Assembly: GCF_049680855.1 (NCBI RefSeq)
Contig: NZ_JBMPGS010000003.1
Location: 186,001 to 250,000, forward strand
Reading direction: 5' to 3'
Length of the DNA: 64,000 nucleotides
Source of the DNA: Salinimicrobium sp049680855
GTDB lineage: Bacteria > Bacteroidota > Bacteroidia > Flavobacteriales > Flavobacteriaceae
Shown here piece after piece: positions 1-8,277 of this stretch. The notes beneath the pieces were generated by a model that worked only from the letters and a program-made list of their open reading frames with translations, was not told the DNA's origin and searched no databases. Both the position numbers and the translations under genes were made by a program. Numbering within the stretch: position 1 is the stretch's first letter; each line of letters starts with the position of its first letter.

Positions 1-396
1 CAACCGTTCGAATTAGCCACAGGAACTCATCCTGGTATTATATCTGATATGCAGCCATTTTATGTCCTTTTAGGATTACATGCAGATGGAATTAGTAGAA
101 TATTTGATTACAGGTACCCGAAAAGATTGAAATATTGTGAGGAATTAATTAAAATGTACCCAGGCAAAATTGATTGGGAAACAGGTAAGATTACTACTAA
201 AGGCAGCAAAGATATGGTGCCAAGCAGTTCAACGGTCATTTCTACAGATTTAAGAGGAAGCATGGCCTTGGTGTTAGGAGCTTTACTCGCCGAAGGTGAA
301 TCTACCATTAAGAAGGTTGAAATGGCTCTTAGAGGTTACAATAATCTTCAAAAAAAATTGCAAAAATTAGGAGTGGAAATAAATATTGAGGATTAA
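1..396 (+). CDS. murA: UDP-N-acetylglucosamine 1-carboxyvinyltransferase-like protein, 3' part only
   Basis: This is the C-terminal part of an EPSP-synthase-fold enzyme; the 5' end lies outside the window and the frame is open from base 1. The visible part starts with a TGTHPGIISDMQP stretch and contains SRIFDYR, VISTDLRGSMALVLGALLAEGES and a final RGYNNLQKKLQKLGV. These correspond to the MurA C-terminal lobe (SDMQ, TDLRA, RGYE..KL). MurA transfers enolpyruvate from PEP to UDP-GlcNAc in the cytoplasm. The sequence is divergent from typical housekeeping MurA, for example in the inserted WETGKITTKGSKDMV segment. It is followed after 15 bases by a MurB, the next enzyme of the same pathway, so the two probably form one operon. 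It may be a second, polysaccharide-dedicated copy; this is inference. Confidence 0.8.
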   Translation, partial: QPFELATGTHPGIISDMQPFYVLLGLHADGISRIFDYRYPKRLKYCEELIKMYPGKIDWETGKITTKGSKDMVPSSSTVISTDLRGSMALVLGALLAEGESTIKKVEMALRGYNNLQKKLQKLGVEINIED

Positions 397-411
397 TCCA
401 AAGAACAATCA

Positions 412-1272
412 ATGAGAATCACTAATGATCAGGACCTCAAATTGTATAACAGTTATAGAGTAGCATCACGATGTAGAAGAGCATTTTTCCCTGAAACCGA
501 AGAAGATTTTGTGACAATTTACAGGGATTATTCAGATAGAAAAAAAGTTATCTTGGGAGGAGGTTTTAATGTAATTCTGTCGAAACCGTTTTATGAAGAA
601 GATTTCATTTTATTGGGTCCGGCCTTTTCCAAATCCAACTTTATTGATGAAAAAATCATTGAAGCGGAAGCTGGATTAGATATGAAATCCCTGAGCGAAC
701 TGGCACAAGCTAATTCTCTTATGGGCCTAGAAATGTTTTATGACATACCCAGTTCTTTAGGAGGGGCTGTTGTAATGAATGCAGGAGCCAGTGGTATTGA
801 AATAAAGGATGTACTTGTAAAAGTGCGCTATTTAGATCTGGAAGATTTACAGATAAAAGAAATTTTGAATGCACAAATTGGGTTCGAATACCGCAATAGC
901 TTTTTTCAGCAAAATTTAGATAAAATTATCCTTAAAGCATGGTTGCATTTAAAAAAAGGAGATCCTACTCAAATTCAACAGGACATGGAGAGGATCAAAG
1001 AAAGCCGATGGGCAAAACAACCAAAAGATTTTCCAAACGCCGGTAGTGTATTTAAGAGGCCTAAGGGATATTATGTTGGAACTATGATAGAAGAACTGGG
1101 TCTTAAAGGCTTATCAGTGGGTGGCGCACAAGTCTCTGAAAAACATGCAGGGTTTATTGTTAATAAGGGCAACGCTTCTGGAGAGGATATTCTGGAATTA
1201 ATAAGTGTTATTCAGGAAAAAGTCTGGGAAAATTATCAAGTCAAATTAGAGGTGGAACAACGAATAATTTGA
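412..1272 (+). CDS. murB: UDP-N-acetylenolpyruvoylglucosamine reductase, type II
   Basis: A 286-residue FAD-binding oxidoreductase that reduces enolpyruvyl-UDP-GlcNAc to UDP-MurNAc with NADPH. Visible signatures are the FAD-binding ILGGGFNVILS (about residues 46-57), IPSSLGGAVVMNAGA (about 115-130), the EYRNS arginine motif, the catalytic-serine segment NAGSVFKRP, GGAQVSEKHAGFIVN and a C-terminal LEVEQR that supplies the late glutamate. The short length and the GSVF..P/KHAGFIVN arrangement fit the type II (Staphylococcus-like) form. It starts 15 bases after the murA-like gene. The next gene, a YrbL-like kinase-fold protein, begins 43 bases downstream on the same strand, so the three may be co-transcribed. 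Confidence 0.88.
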   Translation: MRITNDQDLKLYNSYRVASRCRRAFFPETEEDFVTIYRDYSDRKKVILGGGFNVILSKPFYEEDFILLGPAFSKSNFIDEKIIEAEAGLDMKSLSELAQANSLMGLEMFYDIPSSLGGAVVMNAGASGIEIKDVLVKVRYLDLEDLQIKEILNAQIGFEYRNSFFQQNLDKIILKAWLHLKKGDPTQIQQDMERIKESRWAKQPKDFPNAGSVFKRPKGYYVGTMIEELGLKGLSVGGAQVSEKHAGFIVNKGNASGEDILELISVIQEKVWENYQVKLEVEQRII

Positions 1273-1315
1273 GATTTAGAATTTTGATGAGGTCAATTAT
1301 ACATCTAATATTGTA

Positions 1316-1906
1316 ATGATTCAAATTGAAGAAAAACACTATATCGGAAAAGGAAAGTTACAAAAATGTTTTGTTCATCCTGATAACGATAAAATTTGTT
1401 TAAAAGTAAATATAGATCAAAAAAATCCTCGTGTTAATAGAGAGATTTTTTACTATAAAAAAATTCAAAAGAAATTTGAAATTCCTTTTATTGCAAAATA
1501 CTATGGTGAGAAACCCACAAACCTAGGTGTTGCTTCTATGTATGAATTAATTAGAGATGAAACAACGAATAATATTTCTTTAAGTCTTTATGACTATTTA
1601 AAAATGGATGATTCTCCTTTCTCTGATGAATTATTTATTTCTGAATTGGAAAAGTTAAAGAGAAAGATGATTGAGCATAAGATATTTGCCAGTGATTTAA
1701 ACGGTTCAAATATTTGCTGTAAGATATTAAAAAACAACTCTATAGAATTAATAATAGTTGATGGTGTTGGACATCGAGATTTCATTCCTTTAGTAGAATG
1801 GTTCCATTTTCTTGCAAAAAGAAAAATAAATAAGATATTCTTGAAGAAGAAATTATACTCGATGGATGAACACAGGACCTGGTTAAGGAGAAAATATTCA
1901 ATTTAA
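1316..1906 (+). CDS. YrbL family kinase-like protein
   Basis: A 196-residue protein matching the YrbL family (in enterobacteria a PhoP-regulated protein of unknown biochemical role). The N-terminus YIGKGKLQKCFVHPDNDKIC followed by LKV is the family signature and acts as a glycine-rich loop and a VAIK-like lysine (K30). SDLNGSNI gives D127 and N132 with the kinase catalytic-loop spacing, and IIVDG supplies the metal-binding D149. No signal peptide or membrane segment is seen. The coding sequence is noticeably richer in A and T than the genes from 6 kb onward, as are the nearby glycosyltransferase genes, suggesting this envelope cluster has a different history. Context (MurA/MurB and a Kdo-kinase-like gene) points to a role with cell-wall or lipopolysaccharide precursors, but the substrate is unknown. 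Confidence 0.75.
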   Translation: MIQIEEKHYIGKGKLQKCFVHPDNDKICLKVNIDQKNPRVNREIFYYKKIQKKFEIPFIAKYYGEKPTNLGVASMYELIRDETTNNISLSLYDYLKMDDSPFSDELFISELEKLKRKMIEHKIFASDLNGSNICCKILKNNSIELIIVDGVGHRDFIPLVEWFHFLAKRKINKIFLKKKLYSMDEHRTWLRRKYSI

Positions 1907-2052
1907 GAACATATAAACGAATTTTTGCATTTAAATCCATGGAAGGGAGATCATAATCAGAATGTACAATAACACTTTGTTTGGGGAAAACAGACAACTA
2001 TTCTTGAAATGCGGAGAAAAATGAATAGAATATTTTAGAACCTGCAGCGAAA

Positions 2053-2814
2053 CTACTTCGCTTTCCAGAATTTCAATTTCTTTTTCAGTCTTTTCTTCCG
2101 CTTAAACTTTTCCTGGAAATTCTTCGTGTAAAACCACATTTTTTGAAAGACTTCTTCTTCAGGTTTGTTGATAAGCTTTGCATATTCAGAAGCCATTACT
2201 TTTACCATCTCCTTTTTGGGAGTAAGCCGCGAAAAGTTCTTCATTCGGGCTTCAAAATCGAGCGGTTTAAAGTTCATGCGGTTCAAATCGACCAGAAAGA
2301 ACTTGTAGTCCCCATCGTTCAGCTGAATCAATGTATTTCCCGGCGAATGGTCCAAAAACTCAATGTTTTTCTCATGAAGCTCATGTGTAAACCTTGTGAA
2401 AGCCCTCAGGATCTTCTCATGATTGGGCAAATTTGGTTCATTCACAAGTTCCCGAAAGGTAAGATCACAGTCTTGCTGCCTGCTTACATAAAAGCTTTTT
2501 AAAAATACTATTTTTGACTTCTCTTCAAAATAAGCAATGGGCGCTGGGGTTCCTATACCGAGGGAAATAAGAAGTTGTGCATATTCAAAGGAGCGTTGTG
2601 CTTTAGACTTTCTAAAATGACGATAAGCAATTTTATTAACGGCGTTCGGGATTTTAAAAGATTTGATATTGATCTTTTCCCCCTCTAAATTGAAAATTTT
2701 AATGACATTTCGGGCTGGGCTTCCAAGTACTTCTCCATCCTCCTTAAAGTTTTTTATATAATACCTGATTTGTTCTTCAGATTGATTGTAAACATCAGAA
2801 AAGACTGCTTTCAT
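2053..2814 (-). CDS. lipopolysaccharide (Kdo/WaaP) kinase family protein
   Basis: A 253-residue protein with a protein-kinase-like fold of the Kdo kinase/WaaP group, which phosphorylates lipopolysaccharide core sugars on the cytoplasmic side. IKSFK supplies the ATP-binding lysine (K51). The catalytic loop LDHSPGNTL has D155 and N160 with the usual four-residue gap, and FFLVDLNRM carries D176 in the DFG position. The C-terminus is very basic (FKRKKRLKKKLKFWKAK), probably to contact the membrane or an anionic lipid. It stands alone on the minus strand, converging with the YrbL-like gene and diverging from the glycosyltransferase. The 172 bases between it and the glycosyltransferase hold no clear promoter box. 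The acceptor sugar is not known. Confidence 0.75.
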   Translation of the reverse strand: MKAVFSDVYNQSEEQIRYYIKNFKEDGEVLGSPARNVIKIFNLEGEKINIKSFKIPNAVNKIAYRHFRKSKAQRSFEYAQLLISLGIGTPAPIAYFEEKSKIVFLKSFYVSRQQDCDLTFRELVNEPNLPNHEKILRAFTRFTHELHEKNIEFLDHSPGNTLIQLNDGDYKFFLVDLNRMNFKPLDFEARMKNFSRLTPKKEMVKVMASEYAKLINKPEEEVFQKMWFYTKNFQEKFKRKKRLKKKLKFWKAK

Positions 2815-2986
2815 ACCGTAAAATTACAATAAACCATGGGAACTTAGGCTACCTGAGAAAATATGCTGCAAAAAAATTACCTTTGCATAAGAAATTTTGA
2901 AGGCCATTTTGAATACATTACTAGCAACAATATTCTTCAAATTTGCCTTTGAAAAAACCCTTTGAATTCCATGACATCAGCAGAAA

Positions 2987-4141
2987 ATGAGCAGACAAAA
3001 ACAAGAAAAAAATAAAAATGAATCTCTAAACGTGCTCCACCTTTCTGCAGTTAAGAATTGGGGAGGCGGTGGAAATCAAATTGAAAATCTCTGCTATGAA
3101 TTATCGAAAACAAATCCCGAGGTAAAAAATTTAATCGTAATTGGAGCAAATGGTCGGTTTGAAGAAAGATTAAAGGATAGTGATTTTAATTATTGTACTA
3201 TACCGCTTAAGTTTAAGATAGATCCACGAGCAGTTTATAAATTAATAAGACTCTGTAAAAAGGAAAAAATTGACCTTATTCATCTGCACGGCTCTACATC
3301 GCTAACTCTCGCTGTAATTGCTGATAAAATAAAAAAGTTACCTCCATTTATTTTTAGTAAGAAAACTTCGTTCCCAATTAAAGACAGGAAAATTACGCTA
3401 TACAAGTACAATTACCCTAACATTAAAAAAATCTTATGTGTTTCTGATGCCGTAAAGAAAATTTCAGCATCCTCCATCAAAGATACATCAAAATTAAAGA
3501 CCATTTATCACGGTACAAGGATTGACAATAAAGACACCAAAACTCCATTTCAGCTAAGAGAAAAGTTCAGCATTCCCAAAGCGCACAAAATTGTAGGAAC
3601 CATAGGAAACCATGTAAAACCTAAAGATTTGAATACATGGATTGACACTATTGATATCATCGTCAATAAATTAGAACATAAGGGGATTACCTTTATTCAA
3701 ATAGGCTCCTTTACAGGTTTTACTCCAAGTCTTAAAGAACGGATAAAGGAACTTCAATTGGAGAAACATGTGCATTTTCTCGGGTATATGAACATGGCTT
3801 CAAATTTCATGAAACAGTTCGATGTATTTCTTCTCACTTCCCAAAGTGAAGGATTGCCACAGGTAATATATGAAGCTTTTTATCATCGCACTCCCGTAGT
3901 AAGTACAGAAGTGGGAGGAGTCAACGAAATTATTACTAACGGAAAAAATGGGTTGATGGCTGCGTCCAAAGATGCCGAAAATCTTGCCAAAAATGTTATA
4001 AGAATTCTTCAGGATAAACAACTGGCAGATTCCTTTAAACAAAGAAGTTATGAAATATTAATTCCTAAATATACTTCAGAAAACATGGCTAAGGAAACTT
4101 TAGAGCAGTATCGTGAAATAATAAATTCCCTTAGGACATGA
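2987..4141 (+). CDS. glycosyltransferase family 4 protein
   Basis: A 384-residue GT-B-fold glycosyltransferase. The N-terminal half has the acceptor-side VKNWGGGGNQIENL loop. The C-terminal half has GTIGNHVKPKDLNTWI, LGYM and the EX7E-type motif region TSQSEGLPQVIYEAF followed by PVVSTEVGGVNEII, all typical of GT4 enzymes that use nucleotide sugars. No signal peptide is present, so it acts in the cytoplasm, probably on a lipid-linked glycan or lipopolysaccharide core. Its stop codon overlaps the start of the next gene by four bases (ATGA), indicating translational coupling to the pyruvyl-transferase-like gene. Donor and acceptor cannot be read from the sequence. Confidence 0.85.
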   Translation: MSRQKQEKNKNESLNVLHLSAVKNWGGGGNQIENLCYELSKTNPEVKNLIVIGANGRFEERLKDSDFNYCTIPLKFKIDPRAVYKLIRLCKKEKIDLIHLHGSTSLTLAVIADKIKKLPPFIFSKKTSFPIKDRKITLYKYNYPNIKKILCVSDAVKKISASSIKDTSKLKTIYHGTRIDNKDTKTPFQLREKFSIPKAHKIVGTIGNHVKPKDLNTWIDTIDIIVNKLEHKGITFIQIGSFTGFTPSLKERIKELQLEKHVHFLGYMNMASNFMKQFDVFLLTSQSEGLPQVIYEAFYHRTPVVSTEVGGVNEIITNGKNGLMAASKDAENLAKNVIRILQDKQLADSFKQRSYEILIPKYTSENMAKETLEQYREIINSLRT

Positions 4142-5067
4142 GCATGTTTAAATTTCTAAAAAGGATTGCCACCTCCCCTTCCCGTTCTGTAAATAAAGCT
4201 ACTGTCTTAAAAAAGGCCGCTACAAAGAAACAATGCAACTATGATGTAGTGAACATTCACAGGATTGATTCAAAAAACGTAGGTGATTTTTACTGCGCGC
4301 CCCATCTTTACTTCAAATCCCTCCATGATAAAAAACTGGATATTTTTGACTATAAAATTCCTGACAAAAAAGTAACAGAAAACTGGATCAACACCATCTC
4401 GCACAACGCTCTTATTATTGGTGGTGGAGGAATCCTTAATCGGGGTAGCTTTCAAAAGCAAATGAAGCTTTTCGAATCCCTTTCTTATAAGAATAAGAAA
4501 ATGGTTATTTGGGGCGCAGGTCATAATTCAAAAGACCGCAAGGACTTTGGAAAAATTCTTAATTACACTATAGATATAAATAGATTTGGACTGGTAGGAA
4601 CCCGGGATTACAAAGCTTCAAACACTTGGGTTCCCTGTGTAAGTTGCCTGAATCCCGTTTTCAATGAGGTATATAATTCCTCTCAGGAGATTGGTGTGAT
4701 ATTTCACAAGAAAACTATGAAAAACAAATCTATTACTTCAAAATTCAAAGACTTCCCTACTACTTCCAATACTACAAACCTGGAGAGTTTGATTGAATTT
4801 ATTGGCAATTCTGAGACTATAATAACTGATAGCTACCACGCCATGTATTGGGCTATACTACTGGAAAAAAAAGTAGTTGTTATTCCAAATTCTTCCAAGT
4901 TTTTTGATTTTAAATATCAACCTATTTTTTCCAGATTTGAAACATGTATTGAAGATGTAAAAAAAGCCAGAACTTATTCCGGAGTATTGGAGGAATGCAA
5001 GGAAATCAACCTTAAATTCGCGCAAAAAGCATTTGAATATTTAGAAATAGAAAGTCCTATAGAATGA
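4138..5067 (+). CDS. polysaccharide pyruvyl transferase family protein
   Basis: A 309-residue protein resembling the polysaccharide pyruvyl transferase (CsaB/WcaK-like) family, which adds ketal-linked pyruvate to surface glycans. The family features seen are NVGDFYCAPHLYF near residue 45, the glycine-rich ALIIGGGGILNRGSF, KKMVIWGAGHNSKD, GLVGTRDYKAS and, later, TIITDSYHAMYWAILLEKKV, the conserved SYHA motif. It overlaps the upstream glycosyltransferase by four bases and the downstream TsaC-like gene by four bases (both ATGA). This makes a three-gene translationally coupled unit. Some family members are transferases with other substrates, so the exact chemistry is uncertain. Confidence 0.75.
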   Translation: MSMFKFLKRIATSPSRSVNKATVLKKAATKKQCNYDVVNIHRIDSKNVGDFYCAPHLYFKSLHDKKLDIFDYKIPDKKVTENWINTISHNALIIGGGGILNRGSFQKQMKLFESLSYKNKKMVIWGAGHNSKDRKDFGKILNYTIDINRFGLVGTRDYKASNTWVPCVSCLNPVFNEVYNSSQEIGVIFHKKTMKNKSITSKFKDFPTTSNTTNLESLIEFIGNSETIITDSYHAMYWAILLEKKVVVIPNSSKFFDFKYQPIFSRFETCIEDVKKARTYSGVLEECKEINLKFAQKAFEYLEIESPIE

Positions 5068-5624
5068 AAGAAGAAATAGAACAGGCTGTTGACATTCTCA
5101 AAAAAGGGGGAACTATCCTCTACCCTACCGATACGGTTTGGGGGATTGGCTGTGATGCAACAAATGCCGCCGCTGTAGATAAGGTTTATGCGTTAAAAAA
5201 AAGAAGCGAGGAAAAGGCATTGATATGTCTGGTTTCTGATTATAAAATGCTCAACCAATATGTTGAGAATGTTCCTGAAGTGGCCCACGATATCCTCAAA
5301 TATGCCGAAAAACCAACAACGATTATCTACGACCGGCCCATTCGTGTGGCCGACAATCTCGTAGGCCAGGATGATAGTCTTGCTATACGCGTCACAAAAG
5401 ATGATTTCTGCACAAAACTTATCCGAAAGCTAAAAAGGCCCCTAGTTTCTACATCAGCGAACATTAGTGGAGAAAAAACTCCAGAATCTTTCGCTCAAAT
5501 TTCCCCTGAAATTTTAAAGGGTGTGGACTATGTAGTAAATTTGCAGCACTCGAAGAAGACCTCAAAACCATCGGCCATTATAAAGTTAAGTAATGATGGT
5601 AAGGTGAAGGTAATTCGGAAGTAA
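5064..5624 (+). CDS. tsaC: L-threonylcarbamoyladenylate synthase (YrdC/Sua5 family)
   Basis: A 186-residue YrdC-domain protein that makes threonylcarbamoyl-AMP from threonine, bicarbonate and ATP for t6A modification of tRNA. Diagnostic motifs are GGTILYPTDTVWGIGCDA (residues about 13-30), LKKRSEEKALICLV (the KxR and SxN-type substrate loop) and RPLVSTSANISGEKTP. The length fits the single-domain TsaC form, without the extra C-terminal Sua5 domain. Its start overlaps the pyruvyl-transferase-like gene by four bases, an unexpected coupling of a universal tRNA-modification gene to glycan genes. A terminator-like hairpin with a T-run follows at 5684-5708. Confidence 0.9.
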   Translation: MKEEIEQAVDILKKGGTILYPTDTVWGIGCDATNAAAVDKVYALKKRSEEKALICLVSDYKMLNQYVENVPEVAHDILKYAEKPTTIIYDRPIRVADNLVGQDDSLAIRVTKDDFCTKLIRKLKRPLVSTSANISGEKTPESFAQISPEILKGVDYVVNLQHSKKTSKPSAIIKLSNDGKVKVIRK

Positions 5625-5683
5625 AGCACAGAATTTTCGGCTAATAAAATTTGGGGTCAGTATAGATAAACCCAGGAATGCCA

Positions 5684-5708
5684 AAGGTTTTAAACCTTAA
5701 TTTTTTTT
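5684..5708 (+). terminator. intrinsic terminator after tsaC
   Basis: A perfect 7-base inverted repeat with a one-base centre (AAGGTTT at 5684-5690, AAACCTT at 5692-5698) is followed by AA and eight T residues (5701-5708). The stem is short and weak, but its place 60 bases after the tsaC stop and before the CCA-enzyme start makes a terminator likely. Confidence 0.5.
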
Positions 5709-5748
5709 GAAAATCTGCAGTGCCTTTCAGGCAGATAAAATAACAGAA

Positions 5749-7173
5749 GTGAAGAATTACAAAGAAGCCCTTACACATAGAATTTTTGAAGATATTTCCC
5801 TTTCTACCAAAGAGCTTGAGCTGGAAAGTTACGTCATTGGAGGTTTTGTGCGCGATTTTATTCTCAAACGCGGTAAAGCCAAAGATGTAGATGTGGTGGC
5901 CGTGGGCAGCGGAATTGAACTTGCCCGGCAGGTTTCAAAAAACCTTTCACACAAGCCCAAGGTGCAGGTTTTTAAGAACTATGGCACGGCTATGCTCCGC
6001 GCTTACGACATGGAAATCGAGTTTGTTGGGGCTCGAAAAGAGAGCTACCAGGAAGATAGCCGAAATCCGGTAGTCGAAAATGGCACTTTAGAGGATGATC
6101 AAAACCGAAGGGATTTCACGATCAATGCTCTGGCACTTAGCCTGAACCGTGAAACTTACGGAGACCTGCTTGATCCTTTCGACGGATTAAAAGATCTTCA
6201 GGACGGGATCATTCGCACCCCTTTAGACCCAGATATAACCTATTCTGATGATCCACTTAGAATGCTTCGGGCAATTCGTTTTGCAACCCAGTTAAACTTC
6301 AGGATTGAAAGAAGTTCCCTCGAAGCAATTACAAAAAATAAAGACAGGATAAAGATCATTTCCAGGGAACGTGTTGTGGAAGAGCTCAATAAGATGCTGC
6401 TTTCTCCAAAACCTTCAATTGGTTTTAGTTTGTTATACAAAACAGGTCTCCTAAAGCTTATTTTGCCAGAATTGACTGCACTTGCGGGAATTGATGAAAT
6501 TGAAGGACAACGGCACAAAGACAATTTTTGGCACACCCTCGAGGTAGTGGACAATATTTCTGAAAATACAGAAGACCTTTGGCTTCGATGGGCTGCCCTG
6601 CTACATGATATTGGAAAGGCACCAACAAAAAAATTTGATAAAAAGATTGGCTGGACTTTCCACGGACATGAATTTGTGGGATCTAAAATGGTCTACCGCC
6701 TTTTTAAACGGCTGCGAATGCCGCTGAATGAAAAAATGAAATTTGTTCAGAAAATGGTATTAATGAGTTCCCGGCCTATAGTACTCTCTCAAGACATCGT
6801 CACAGATTCAGCCGTACGACGTCTTATTTTTGACGCAGGAGAGGATATTGAAGACCTCATGACCCTTTGCGAAGCAGATATTACTACTAAAAATCCGAAG
6901 CGTTTTAAGAAATACCACAATAATTTCAAGCTGGTTCGTGAAAAGATGAAAGAAGTGGAAGAACGTGACCATGTGAGGCAGTTTCAGCCGCCGGTTTCAG
7001 GAGAGGAGATCATGGAAACCTTCAACATTAGACCTTCGCGGGAAATTGGAATTATCAAAGAGGCCATCAAGGAAGCTATTCTTGAAGGTGAAATTGCGAA
7101 TGAATATGATGCCGCAAAAGAATTTATGCTGAAAAAAGGAAAAGAAATTGGTTTAAAACCCGTCACCTCATAA
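5749..7173 (+). CDS. cca: CCA tRNA nucleotidyltransferase / HD domain protein
   Basis: A protein of about 474 residues that adds or repairs the 3' CCA end of tRNA. The N-terminal nucleotidyltransferase head has YVIGGFVRDFILKRGKAKDVD, with the GG and DxD catalytic motifs, then RRDFTINALAL and DPLRMLRAIRFATQL. The central HD domain has ALLHDIGKAPTKKF, as in bacterial CCA enzymes with a fused phosphohydrolase. The GTG at 5749 was chosen because it gives the usual VKNYKEAL start; an in-frame TTG at 5707 would add 14 unrelated residues and would lie inside the upstream terminator T-run. A small hairpin (TGCCT/AGGCA, 5721-5733) lies just before the start. Confidence 0.88.
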   Translation: MKNYKEALTHRIFEDISLSTKELELESYVIGGFVRDFILKRGKAKDVDVVAVGSGIELARQVSKNLSHKPKVQVFKNYGTAMLRAYDMEIEFVGARKESYQEDSRNPVVENGTLEDDQNRRDFTINALALSLNRETYGDLLDPFDGLKDLQDGIIRTPLDPDITYSDDPLRMLRAIRFATQLNFRIERSSLEAITKNKDRIKIISRERVVEELNKMLLSPKPSIGFSLLYKTGLLKLILPELTALAGIDEIEGQRHKDNFWHTLEVVDNISENTEDLWLRWAALLHDIGKAPTKKFDKKIGWTFHGHEFVGSKMVYRLFKRLRMPLNEKMKFVQKMVLMSSRPIVLSQDIVTDSAVRRLIFDAGEDIEDLMTLCEADITTKNPKRFKKYHNNFKLVREKMKEVEERDHVRQFQPPVSGEEIMETFNIRPSREIGIIKEAIKEAILEGEIANEYDAAKEFMLKKGKEIGLKPVTS

Positions 7174-7212
7174 CTTTTATATCCCAAAAAGGACAGAAAT
7201 TACATTATTTCA

Positions 7213-8226
7213 ATGAAAGACAATAAAAAAGTAGTCTACTGGCTTTTTACCGGTTGCTTTCTAATCTTTATCATGGTCATCGTGGGCGGAATCACACGGC
7301 TCACACATTCAGGATTATCAATTTCAGATTATAAATTGATTAGCGGTACCATTCCGCCAATGAACGAGCAAGAATGGATCGCAGAATTTGAACATTATAA
7401 GCAATTTCCTGAGTATCAGAAGCTGCATTACCACTTTACCCTCGAGGACTTTAAAGATATCTACTTCTGGGAATGGATACACAGGGTGATTGGCCGCTTT
7501 ATAGGAATTGTTTTCATTGTTCCTTTCGTGTATTTCCTGTTTACAAGACAGCTTTCACGATCTACCATAAAAAAGTCTTTAGTTTTGCTCTTTTTGGGTG
7601 GTTTCCAGGGATTTTTAGGATGGTACATGGTGAAAAGCGGGTTGGTAGATATTCCTGCAGTGAGCCATTACAGACTGGCGATGCATCTTACCACAGCATT
7701 CCTCACTTTTGCCTACACCCTGTGGGTGGCGCTTGATCTTATTTATCCAAAACGAAAGGAGATCAACAAAAAATTTAGAAATATCGTTCGCGCCGGACTC
7801 CTCATTCTCATTGTTCAGATTATTTGGGGAGCTTTTGTGGCCGGCCTGGATGCCGGATGGATTCACAACACCTGGCCCACCATGAATGAGGGAAAATGGA
7901 TTCACGAAACGGTATTTATTGAGCAAAACCCCATGTGGAAGAATTTCGTGGAAGGCAAAAGCGGTGTGCAGTTCGTTCATCGTTATCTCGCCTATATTGT
8001 GGTTGGTTTCATATTTTATATCTGGTACAGAGCGCGAAAAATGGACCTATCTGTACTTCAGAAAAGGGGAATAAACAGCTTGTTAATCCTGGTTTTTATT
8101 CAGTTTTTGCTAGGAGTATTTACTCTGATCTTAGCCGTTCCGGTTTGGCTGGGTGTCGCTCACCAGGTGGGAGCATTTTTCCTGCTAACGGCGATGACAT
8201 ACACTTTGCACAGATTTAGCAGATAA
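7213..8226 (+). CDS. ctaA: heme A synthase (CtaA/COX15 family)
   Basis: A 337-residue multispanning inner-membrane protein that oxidises the C8 methyl group of heme O to give heme A for cytochrome oxidase. About eight hydrophobic segments are visible. Conserved features include VVGGITRLTHSGLSI near the N-terminus, EWIHRVIGRF, HYRLAMHLTTAF, QFVHRYLAYIVV and a late AHQVGAFF; the paired histidines are heme ligands in this family. The long GTIPPMNEQEWIAEF extracytoplasmic loop matches the COX15-like type. It begins 39 bases after the CCA-enzyme gene. No other cytochrome oxidase gene is in the window, which is common for this gene in Bacteroidota. Confidence 0.92.
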   Translation: MKDNKKVVYWLFTGCFLIFIMVIVGGITRLTHSGLSISDYKLISGTIPPMNEQEWIAEFEHYKQFPEYQKLHYHFTLEDFKDIYFWEWIHRVIGRFIGIVFIVPFVYFLFTRQLSRSTIKKSLVLLFLGGFQGFLGWYMVKSGLVDIPAVSHYRLAMHLTTAFLTFAYTLWVALDLIYPKRKEINKKFRNIVRAGLLILIVQIIWGAFVAGLDAGWIHNTWPTMNEGKWIHETVFIEQNPMWKNFVEGKSGVQFVHRYLAYIVVGFIFYIWYRARKMDLSVLQKRGINSLLILVFIQFLLGVFTLILAVPVWLGVAHQVGAFFLLTAMTYTLHRFSR

Positions 8227-8249
8227 TCTCGATTTCTCATCTAAAACTG

Positions 8250-8257
8250 TATCTTTG
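8250..8257 (+). promoter_or_regulatory. Bacteroidota -7 promoter box before the PRiA4-ORF3-like gene
   Basis: TATCTTTG fits the TAnnTTTG -7 consensus of the Bacteroidota primary sigma factor and lies 20 bases before the ATG at 8278. No convincing -33 TTG is found at the standard distance, so the call rests on the -7 box and its position. Confidence 0.5.
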
Positions 8258-8277
8258 CAATCCAAATTTTTACAACT

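Noticed and set aside
5707..5748. In-frame TTG start adding 14 residues to the CCA enzyme
   Set aside because: It lies in the T-run of the upstream terminator and adds residues unlike the family; the GTG at 5749 fits better.
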